DNA of 16,888 nucleotides, from assembly GCA_016215705.1 (NCBI GenBank), contig JACRIR010000187.1:1-16888 (forward strand). The letters are read 5' to 3'. Made by a program: the position numbers and the translations under genes. This document shows, piece after piece, positions 10,670-16,888 of the stretch. Below the pieces are notes generated by a model. It ran no database searches and had not been told where the DNA came from. It saw only the letters and a program-made list of their open reading frames with translations. Origin of the DNA: Candidatus Poribacteria bacterium (GTDB taxonomy: Bacteria; Abyssobacteria; SURF-5). The number at the start of each line of letters is the position of its first letter. The stretch's first letter is position 1.

Positions 10670-11485
10670 ATGAAGATTCCGTTGTTCAGAGAGGCCAATC
10701 TCGAGCAGTTATGTAACGTTCTCGGCGATACCACAACAGGTTTGACGGGGAGCGAGATCGGTCGGTATCTGCACGAACTTGGCATACATGACCCAATGCC
10801 CGGCATAACTAAACGCGTACGTCTTTACGAAGCACTTGTTGCGAAACAACGAGCGGATGCGTGCGCCAATAACGTCTGCGCCTTTGTTCAACGTGTTATG
10901 AATCCAGTCCTTCATGTTCAGTCACCTGGTTACTTCGAATGCAAGCAGGCTGAGCTCAACCGAGTGATAGCATTTGAAGGTTTCAGGCTAAACGATGAAG
11001 GGAAATTTGAACGGTGCAAACAAGCGAAGACGATCTCAGATGCAGAGGAAGCAGCTGACCGACTGCGTCGGAAGTTACTTGATCGAGGTGTGCATTCGGA
11101 CGTTTTGAGGTTCTGCCGTGCGGAACTCGTTGACGGGAACTACTTTCACGCGGTACTTGAAGCAGCTAAGAGTGTCGCGGAAAAGATAAGAGAAATGACA
11201 GGGCTCACGTCGGATGGATCCGATCTGGTCGATGATGCCTTTGGAATCGGGAAAAAGAAGTATCCTCTTGTTGCCTTTAACGCCCTATCCACCGATTCGG
11301 AACTCAGCGAACACAAAGGACTAGTGAACCTTATGAAAGGATTTTTCGGGACGTTCAGAAACCCTACAGCCCATGCACCGAAAATAGATTGGAAAATAAC
11401 GGAGCAGGACGCTCTCGACATGATGACGCTATCGTCACTATTGCATCGTCGTCTTGATGGAGCAGCGAAAACAGGTGGTGAATGA
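10670..11485 (+). CDS. TIGR02391/Ymh family protein, HEPN-like RNase candidate
   Basis: This is a 271-residue protein. The C-terminal half (from ~150, YFHAVLEAAKSVAEKIRE, to the end) has the signature of the TIGR02391/Hypoth_Ymh family: LMKGFFGTFRNPTAHAP, then ITEQDALDMMTLSSLLHRRL. R230-NPTA-H235 fits the R-x4-6-H motif of HEPN-fold ribonucleases. A residue such as E170 or K168 in the preceding helix could complete a HEPN-like helical pair. The N-terminal ~140 residues (LFREANLEQLCNVLGDTTTGLTGSEI) form a helical domain often seen in front of it. It begins 33 nt after hsdR with a weak ribosome-binding site, overlapping the end of a 10-codon reading frame (10644-10673). Genes of this family recur beside type I R-M systems. 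The role, perhaps a back-up effector, is inferred. Confidence 0.7.
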   Translation: MKIPLFREANLEQLCNVLGDTTTGLTGSEIGRYLHELGIHDPMPGITKRVRLYEALVAKQRADACANNVCAFVQRVMNPVLHVQSPGYFECKQAELNRVIAFEGFRLNDEGKFERCKQAKTISDAEEAADRLRRKLLDRGVHSDVLRFCRAELVDGNYFHAVLEAAKSVAEKIREMTGLTSDGSDLVDDAFGIGKKKYPLVAFNALSTDSELSEHKGLVNLMKGFFGTFRNPTAHAPKIDWKITEQDALDMMTLSSLLHRRLDGAAKTGGE

Positions 11486-11587
11486 GCGGCTTAACTTATG
11501 GTGACCCGTATTCTCGCCGAGGTCCGTCACTCCAACAGAGTGTTATCCATACGGGGAGATATATGAAGTCATCCGAGCAGGTGTCAG
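11486..11587 (+). other. Spacer of apparently degraded sequence after the hsd operon
   Basis: No intact gene is visible. Reading frames on both strands are short and unlike any family I recognise. This segment leads straight into the methyltransferase remnant and is probably more debris of the same deletion. Confidence 0.35.
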
Positions 11588-11773
11588 TTCACCGGCTACG
11601 ATGAACCTTACGAGGAGATCAACCGTGCCCTCAATGCGAAGATCGATGAGGCAGCTTGTGATTCGTTCTATACGACGAAGAGTCGGGCGTTCGAGGCACC
11701 GAAAACCAAGAAATTCACGATCAATGTCATCAACCATTACGGGGATGAAGTGTTGAAGGTGTACGAGGTCTAA
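11588..11773 (+). pseudogene. C-terminal remnant of a DNA methyltransferase (Mod-like)
   Basis: The frame ending at the TAA 11771-11773 encodes 61 residues running from FTGYDEPYEEINRAL through FYTTKSRAFEAPKTKKF to INHYGDEVLKVYEV. The closing INHYGDEVLKVYEV resembles, from memory, the C-terminus of large adenine-specific DNA methyltransferases of the COG2189/Mod type. No start codon or ribosome-binding site lies in this frame, and a TGA stands just upstream at 11556-11558. The rest of the gene, including any DPPY-type catalytic motif, is absent, so it is a leftover of a deletion or replacement. It ends 23 nt before the KAP gene, which suggests that gene was once downstream of a complete methyltransferase. 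The family call is tentative; that it is a coding remnant is more secure. Confidence 0.5.
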
Positions 11774-11787
11774 CTCAGCAGTTGCAC

Positions 11788-11792
11788 GGAGG
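11788..11792 (+). promoter_or_regulatory. Shine-Dalgarno GGAGG that decides the KAP gene start
   Basis: GGAGG is followed by AACG and then ATG at 11797, giving good spacing. A TTG codon at 11782 in the same frame lies before this site and would place it inside the coding sequence, so the ATG is preferred. Confidence 0.75.
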
Positions 11793-11796
11793 AACG

Positions 11797-14700
11797 ATGG
11801 AGCCGACCGAAAGTCGTTGTCCGACTCACCTCATTCCTGATTCTCCCGTCGATAAGGATCTCCTCGGTCCGCATTTCGACGTCGCACGGGCGATCGCCGA
11901 CGTTGTACGTCATGAAGACGGCGGACGGTCTATTGGTCTCTCTGGCAAGTGGGGTTCCGGCAAATCGACGGTCATAAGCCTCCTCAGGAAAGAACTCGGC
12001 GAGTCGTCAGGCCATAAGGTGTGGGTGTTTGATGCCTGGGCTCATGAGGGTGACCCGCTTCGGCGCACCTTCCTTGAGAGCCTTATAGGGTCTCTTCGTG
12101 AGTGGGGATGGATCGACGACATGCTCTGGAAAATACGCACCGAACAGCTTGCTCGGCGTCGTAAGACGAGCGAACAGAAAACATCTCCGCGGCTTTCTAA
12201 CACGGGGTGGGTGATTGGAGCTTGCACGCTTCTGATCCCGATCGGCATGGCGCTATTCGTCAAGAGTCTTTCTGGTGGGTTGACGTTGTCTCGGAATGCT
12301 GGTCCAGCGAACAGGATGGCGCTGTTGGCATTGGCATTGATTCTGAGCCCCGGCATTGTTCTTCTCACGAAATACTCGATCGCCATGGTGCCGTACTGGT
12401 TCGCGACGATAATGGGCAAGTTGGCCAAGAAGCCAGAATTGGGCGACGAACTTGCCATATTCATTCAAAGATCCGTTACGAGAACGCGTACTGAGACCAT
12501 CGAGACACCGGAACCGACATCAATCGAGTTCGAAAGCACTTTCGCTGAGTTGATGGAGGAAGCTCTTAATAATAAAGAGCACAAGATCGTCCTCGTGGTG
12601 GACAATCTCGACCGCGTCGACGCTGCCGAAGCGCTCAAGATCTGGTCAACGCTCCAAACGTTCCTTCAACTCTGTTCCGGTCCCAAAGAGTGGCTCAAGA
12701 GGCTCTGGGTGATCATGACGTTCGACCATGGGTCCATCGTCAAACTTTGGGAGAAAAACGGGCAGATTGAAGAGCGTCCCAGTTCGGCAAACTTCCCGGC
12801 GCATTCACACACTGGTGGCGACCGATATGGCGACGGAGGACTCGCCGCCTCCTTTCTGGACAAGAGTTTCCAGGTCCGCTTCGAAGTGCCGGCTCCTCTC
12901 ATGTCTAACTGGCGGGGATATTTATTTGAGACGCTGAAGCAAGCACTCCCGAAGCACGACGAAGAAGAGTTCCACACCATCTACCGTCTGATGGCAGTTC
13001 GCAGAAAAGATGTGACCAATCCGCCCACACCGCGTGACATCAAGATATTGGCGAATCAGGTCGGCGCTATGCACCGACAACGTGGACATGCTGTTTCGAT
13101 AATTCATATGGCCTACTACGTGCTACTGCGGCGGGACAACATGCGTGTGGCCGAAGGATTAATTCAAGGCACAATCCCCAGCATGAGCGAAGTGGGGTTA
13201 GTGGGAGATGGGGTCGGCGACAGTCTTGCGGCACTTGAGTTCGGTGTCGATAAAGTCAGCGCACGGGAACTGCTTCTGGAAAAACCTATCTTGGACGCAC
13301 TGGGGACAGCCGATGCCAAACGCCTGAAGGAGTTGCAGGAGGTTTCCGAAGGATTTATGGAAGTGCTTGAACACGCCGTCAGTCGGGCCGGAGCCGATTG
13401 GCCCCATGCCGAAGGTGGGAGAATCTTTAACGCCATGGTGGCGCTCAACTACAGTGGGTTGCTCGATGAAACGGAAGCTCTTCGGGCAAATAAGATTCTG
13501 GATGTCCTTCGGGCAGCTGGCCGCGAGATGAGAAACCCCGCTCCGCTCGGAGAAAAGGCCGAGCAAGGGCTTTTCCTTCTCGCTGCCCGCACGAACGATC
13601 CCTCTCTTGCCCGGCACTTGTTCGATGTGTACGCGAACTTCATCAAAAACTACGGTGCAACAATCGGAGATGCTCAGGGTGTTTCCGTCGACGCGGAAAA
13701 GGTAGACAAGCATGGCCGCATAGATCCGTCCTTCGGGTTGAGCAATATCGGTCGCGTTGCGGTCCGCGCGGTCAAACTTGCCCGGCAATTGCATGAGGCC
13801 GGCTTCACTGAGGCGTGTGAAAACGGTGTCCAAATCCCTGGTGATACTGACACTTATGTCAAAGCAATCAGCGTCCTCAGGGAGGAATTGTCGGATGCAC
13901 ACAAAGAGTTTTGGAAAATTATAAGACCCGCAGCAGATTCCGAAAAGGTTGTCCAGTATTTTCAGGACGCCGCAACGAAAGGTTCCTACCGCGAGGATCA
14001 CCTCATCGCCATCCGGGTGCTCAAGAACCACATGGCCCCGGGTTTATGGATCTCGGTCGCCGAATCCGTCCGGGACCGCCTGCAAGCAAGCCAAAATGCA
14101 CAACATGCGGAGGTGGAATCACTTCTTGAAACTCTCCTGGAACTCCGCGACACCTCGAAGGGCAACGAATGTCTGGAAGCACTCGTAAAGGAAGGACACA
14201 TTGCTCACCACATAGCTAATGTTGCGAACGCCAATGACGCGCCGACCTTGGCGCAGTGCGTGTACATCTACATGGATGTCGCGCCTTCGATGGCAACACA
14301 AAAAGCAGTTGGGAATTCAGGACAGGGGTACAAAATCCTAAATCGGTGTCAGTCGAATCCGGAAGATGAATTGACCGAAGAATTGGCGAAGCTACTTGTT
14401 CAACGCAATCGAAAGGAGCTAATCCTCGACGTGAATGACGCAGCTCCAGGTGCGCGTTCGCTCGTAGGAAAAACGCTCGCGGCGATTTTCGAGCAAGATA
14501 ATGACCACGCCTTCTTCTCCCCAGATTTCGTAATCGGGAAATGGAGTCTGATTAGTAAATTTTTCAATGCAGGTAACTTCATAAAAAGTGTTTCGGATGA
14601 TGGTCAACTTTCCCTCCAAGCCGCAGGACGGGGTTTTGATGAAGATCTTGTGGGGCTATATCTCGCGATTGTCGAATCCGGTCCCGATGATGTCGTGTTT

Positions 14701-15333
14701 CGGAAGTGGTGCGTGAAAGAACTTCGGAATGTGGGGGCGGATGCGTGGCGCCAAGAGATTGAGACTCCTGGAATATTGCTTGCGCTGGCGGACGCATGCG
14801 CACGCAAAGGTGTAGGGCCCGCACTTACGAAGCCTTTCCGAGAAGCACTGCTCGCAATTGCCGCCGAACTCGGGTCCAATGACATTGAAACCCCACCGGC
14901 TATCGAGAACATGCCGACGTATATAGACCTACTGGATACGTCGGAGCGGCTTGTCTTTGGTGATAAGCTCTACGAGCTTCTCCAGGGGAATCCCGGTCAG
15001 ATCGGCAAACCGTTTTTTTCGATCTTCGGAAAAGAGATATCACCTGCACGTCTCCTCCGAGATCCTCTTCTCTATACGAAGGTTCTGGAACCAATGGTTG
15101 AGAATCGGAATGCTTCCGGTTTGGAATGGGTCCGCGACCAGATCGCCGCCGAATTGAAGATTTTCACCGATATGCAGATAGAATACCGAGAGGTGTTCGT
15201 ACGACTGCTGAAAAAAGAGCTTCTCGAAGCCCCCGAAGACGAGGCACATATTATCCTTTTTGATATCGCGAGGATACTGAACGTCCACCCTGACGAACCA
15301 GTATCAGCCGGGGAATCATCCTCCGAGAATTAA
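11797..15333 (+). CDS. KAP-family P-loop NTPase with membrane helices
   Basis: This is a large protein of 1178 residues. The N-terminal KAP NTPase domain (PF07693 type) has Walker A GKWGSGKS at 50-57 and the Walker B region IVLVVDNLDR with D269/D272. As in many KAP proteins, a membrane segment is inserted between these motifs: helix ~138-158 (WVIGACTLLIPIGMALF) and helices over ~173-205 (ALLALALILSPGIVLL). A PTPRDIK stretch near 412 marks the later part of the NTPase domain. The remaining ~750 residues are helical, without a family I recognise, and may be a repeat or sensor region. KAP proteins occur in several anti-phage systems as ATP-driven switches at the membrane. Its neighbours are a methyltransferase remnant upstream and a NERD nuclease 157 nt downstream. 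Confidence 0.85.
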   Translation: MEPTESRCPTHLIPDSPVDKDLLGPHFDVARAIADVVRHEDGGRSIGLSGKWGSGKSTVISLLRKELGESSGHKVWVFDAWAHEGDPLRRTFLESLIGSLREWGWIDDMLWKIRTEQLARRRKTSEQKTSPRLSNTGWVIGACTLLIPIGMALFVKSLSGGLTLSRNAGPANRMALLALALILSPGIVLLTKYSIAMVPYWFATIMGKLAKKPELGDELAIFIQRSVTRTRTETIETPEPTSIEFESTFAELMEEALNNKEHKIVLVVDNLDRVDAAEALKIWSTLQTFLQLCSGPKEWLKRLWVIMTFDHGSIVKLWEKNGQIEERPSSANFPAHSHTGGDRYGDGGLAASFLDKSFQVRFEVPAPLMSNWRGYLFETLKQALPKHDEEEFHTIYRLMAVRRKDVTNPPTPRDIKILANQVGAMHRQRGHAVSIIHMAYYVLLRRDNMRVAEGLIQGTIPSMSEVGLVGDGVGDSLAALEFGVDKVSARELLLEKPILDALGTADAKRLKELQEVSEGFMEVLEHAVSRAGADWPHAEGGRIFNAMVALNYSGLLDETEALRANKILDVLRAAGREMRNPAPLGEKAEQGLFLLAARTNDPSLARHLFDVYANFIKNYGATIGDAQGVSVDAEKVDKHGRIDPSFGLSNIGRVAVRAVKLARQLHEAGFTEACENGVQIPGDTDTYVKAISVLREELSDAHKEFWKIIRPAADSEKVVQYFQDAATKGSYREDHLIAIRVLKNHMAPGLWISVAESVRDRLQASQNAQHAEVESLLETLLELRDTSKGNECLEALVKEGHIAHHIANVANANDAPTLAQCVYIYMDVAPSMATQKAVGNSGQGYKILNRCQSNPEDELTEELAKLLVQRNRKELILDVNDAAPGARSLVGKTLAAIFEQDNDHAFFSPDFVIGKWSLISKFFNAGNFIKSVSDDGQLSLQAAGRGFDEDLVGLYLAIVESGPDDVVFRKWCVKELRNVGADAWRQEIETPGILLALADACARKGVGPALTKPFREALLAIAAELGSNDIETPPAIENMPTYIDLLDTSERLVFGDKLYELLQGNPGQIGKPFFSIFGKEISPARLLRDPLLYTKVLEPMVENRNASGLEWVRDQIAAELKIFTDMQIEYREVFVRLLKKELLEAPEDEAHIILFDIARILNVHPDEPVSAGESSSEN

Positions 15334-15490
15334 GCGGGGGAAAAACAACGCTATCCTCAAGATTGAGCGGGATGCGATGGCTTGTATCTTGATTGTGTGC
15401 GTCGCTTAGCTATTCAGATGGAGCAGGGCCAGAAGGTCGTAAAAAAGTCGAGGTCTCCCTACACATCAGCGTTTTTTACAGGAGATGACG
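15334..15490 (+). other. Spacer between KAP and NERD genes, with an inverted repeat
   Basis: TCAAGAT (15357-15363) and ATCTTGA (15386-15392) are perfect inverted copies 22 bases apart, shortly after the KAP stop. No T-run follows, so it is a poor terminator. The rest has an AAAAAAG at 15441-15447 and a TTTTTT just before the ribosome-binding site of the next gene. No coding remnant was recognised. A promoter for the NERD gene could lie here, but none is clear. Confidence 0.35.
15480..15484 (+). promoter_or_regulatory. Shine-Dalgarno AGGAG that decides the NERD gene start
   Basis: AGGAG directly abuts one ATG (15485) and lies 6 nt before another in-frame ATG (15491). Only the second has workable spacing. 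Confidence 0.7.
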
Positions 15491-16483
15491 ATGTTGGTTA
15501 AAGAACGGGATAACCATGTCGCCGATATTGCCGAATTACAACGTCTTCTGGATGGTCAGATTACGGCCAAACAACGGTTTCTTATAGAACGAGAATTAAA
15601 GTGCATCGGCTCCGGCGCGCGGGGGGAGGAGAACTCAGCGTACTATATCGATTTTCGGTACAAGGACAGCTCGAACTGGGCCATTATTCACGATTTAAGG
15701 CTGGAATACAGGGGATTCGTCGCCCAGATCGACCACTTGCTGATCAATCGATTCCTCGAAATATATGTGCTCGAATCCAAAAACTACTATTACGGGATTA
15801 AGATTACCCCTGAAGGTGAATTCCTAGCATGGAACGGCAAGACTCTTGTTGCACTTGAGTCTCCCATCGAACAAAACAAACGCCACATCGATCTTCTGGA
15901 GAAAGTAATCCAGCAGCCCGGATTTTTACCAACGAAACTCGGTTTCATCCTTTCGCCATCATTCCTCAACTATGTCGTGGTGGCACCTAACAGTCGCGTC
16001 GACCGGCCTGCGATGGCCAAGTTCGACACAAGTATGGTGATCAAGGCGGATGCCTTCGTTGCGGCCATCGAAAAAAGACTCGCCAGCACTACACCCGTAG
16101 GGGTTATCTCATCCCTAGCAAAGATGGTCACCCAGGAGACACTTGATACCTTCGCTCGGAGATTGGTTAGGCTTCACAGACCATCACAGATAGATTACGC
16201 GGCAAAATTCGGTGTCAATGTTGTAGGCGCACCTACCTCTAAAGAACATCTTGAGGTTTTGGAGGGACCTGATCAGAAGTCCACTGGTGTCACGCCAATT
16301 CCCAAACCGAAACCCATCGAACCAAATAACGGGGCAAACGCTTCCAGTAGCGATGCCGAAAAGAAGATCGCGTGTGAAAAATGCGGTGCTGCTGTGGACG
16401 CAAAGGTGGTGTTCTTCTGCCGGATGAATAAGAAAAAGTTTGATGGGAAAATATTATGTCGCTCTTGTCAAAAGGCATCATGA
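15491..16483 (+). CDS. NERD-domain nuclease with C-terminal zinc ribbon
   Basis: This is a 330-residue protein. The N-terminal NERD (nuclease-related, PF08378) domain carries the acids of a PD-(D/E)XK nuclease: E46 in GARGEENS, D81 in AQIDHLLI, and E95-S-K97 in VLESKNY. A linker rich in Pro, Asn and Ser (~255-290) leads to a zinc ribbon with C295-EK-C298, C310 and C323-RS-C326, the layout of small nucleic-acid-binding zinc fingers. The predicted role is cutting or processing DNA, with the ribbon giving target binding. NERD proteins with helicase, kinase or zinc-finger partners are frequent in defence islands. The start is at 15491, placed by the ribosome-binding site. It follows the KAP gene by 157 nt on the same strand, so the two could be co-expressed. 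Confidence 0.85.
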   Translation: MLVKERDNHVADIAELQRLLDGQITAKQRFLIERELKCIGSGARGEENSAYYIDFRYKDSSNWAIIHDLRLEYRGFVAQIDHLLINRFLEIYVLESKNYYYGIKITPEGEFLAWNGKTLVALESPIEQNKRHIDLLEKVIQQPGFLPTKLGFILSPSFLNYVVVAPNSRVDRPAMAKFDTSMVIKADAFVAAIEKRLASTTPVGVISSLAKMVTQETLDTFARRLVRLHRPSQIDYAAKFGVNVVGAPTSKEHLEVLEGPDQKSTGVTPIPKPKPIEPNNGANASSSDAEKKIACEKCGAAVDAKVVFFCRMNKKKFDGKILCRSCQKAS

Positions 16484-16514
16484 AAGATCCCTCGTTTAGC
16501 GGGTTGTAGGGGAG

Positions 16515-16888
16515 ATGTCCCCGCCGAATAAGTCCGCCTACCTGAGCAAGTCGCTCTACATGCGGGGCCTCCAGTGTCATAAGTCCCTGTATCTCGACCG
16601 GCATCGACCGGAGCTTCGTGGCGAGCTGTCGCCGGAGCTCGAGGCGCTATGGGCGAGCGGGCACGAGGTCGGCGTGTACGCCCATATGCTGTTCCCCGGG
16701 GGAGTCGTCGTTCCCTTCGACGGGCTGACCAAGGACGAGCAGCTCGCCAAAACCCGCGAGGAGATCGACCGCGGGACGAAGGCCATCTACGAGGCGACCT
16801 TTTCCCACGACGACGTTTTCGTGAAGGCGGACATCGTCGTCCGGAATCGCGGCTACTGGGACCTGTACGAAGTGAAGAGCTCCACCTC
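16515..16888 (+). CDS. DUF2779/Cas4-like PD-(D/E)XK nuclease, 5' part only
   Basis: The frame is open from the ATG at 16515 to the window end (124 codons seen) and encodes SKSLYMRGLQCHKSLYLDRH near its start. This is the form in which DUF2779 and related RecB/Cas4-type proteins begin. The nuclease site is visible: D106 in VKADIVV, then E119-V-K121 in LYEVKSST. Family members are usually about 450-650 residues, so most of the protein lies outside. The upstream in-frame TAG at 16497 rules out an earlier start. GGAG directly touches the ATG, an unusually tight ribosome-binding site. The GC content is clearly higher than in the NERD gene before it, which suggests a different origin or the start of the resident chromosome. 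It is 31 nt after the NERD stop. Confidence 0.75.
   Translation, partial: MSPPNKSAYLSKSLYMRGLQCHKSLYLDRHRPELRGELSPELEALWASGHEVGVYAHMLFPGGVVVPFDGLTKDEQLAKTREEIDRGTKAIYEATFSHDDVFVKADIVVRNRGYWDLYEVKSST

Noticed and set aside
10644-10673. A 10-codon reading frame between hsdR and the TIGR02391 gene
   Set aside because: It overlaps the next start as ATGA and could couple translation, but it is too short to call a gene and has no clear ribosome-binding site.
11543-11737. A minus-strand 64-residue gene
   Set aside because: It lies antisense to the methyltransferase remnant and has no recognisable motif.

Overview
This is bacterial DNA from an accessory defence island. It has moderate GC, Shine-Dalgarno-led starts and tightly packed genes. 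The genus cannot be fixed from sequence. The IS1182-like transposase, the TTCCGA-type repeat end and the style of the type I restriction-modification (R-M) genes would fit an environmental Gram-negative lineage such as Desulfobacterota, but that is a weak inference.

Left edge (1-720): an array of about 23-bp direct repeats, probably the tip of an IS21-like insertion sequence running off the window, has cut into an IS1182-type transposase gene. Only the N-terminal ~159 codons of the transposase remain. Next (724-1608, minus) is a zinc-dependent phospholipase C-like gene. Divergent from it is a two-gene unit (1902-3546, plus): an XRE/ImmA-IrrE regulator-protease overlapping a PIN-like nuclease, which looks like a toxin-antitoxin or defence-control pair.

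Core (3683-11485, plus): one tight transcription unit, hsdM - hsdS - TIR-like (MTH538 type) - small three-helix membrane protein - hsdR - TIGR02391/Ymh protein. The type I R-M system looks intact. The TIR-like and membrane-protein genes sit between hsdS and hsdR with 3, 3 and -1 nt junctions. They look like a signalling and membrane-effector module carried inside the R-M operon. The last gene has an RNxxAH motif suggesting a HEPN-like RNase.

Right part (11486-16888, plus): a 61-codon remnant of the C-terminus of a DNA methyltransferase (tentative), then a 1178-residue KAP-type P-loop NTPase with membrane helices, a NERD-domain nuclease with a C-terminal zinc ribbon, and the start of a DUF2779/Cas4-like PD-(D/E)XK protein cut by the window end. 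Apart from the insertion-sequence debris, nearly every gene has a plausible role in nucleic-acid or membrane attack, or in its control, as expected of a layered anti-phage island. The strongest candidate for an undescribed system is the TIR-like plus membrane-protein pair embedded in the R-M operon, followed by the KAP-NERD pair and the phospholipase C-like gene.
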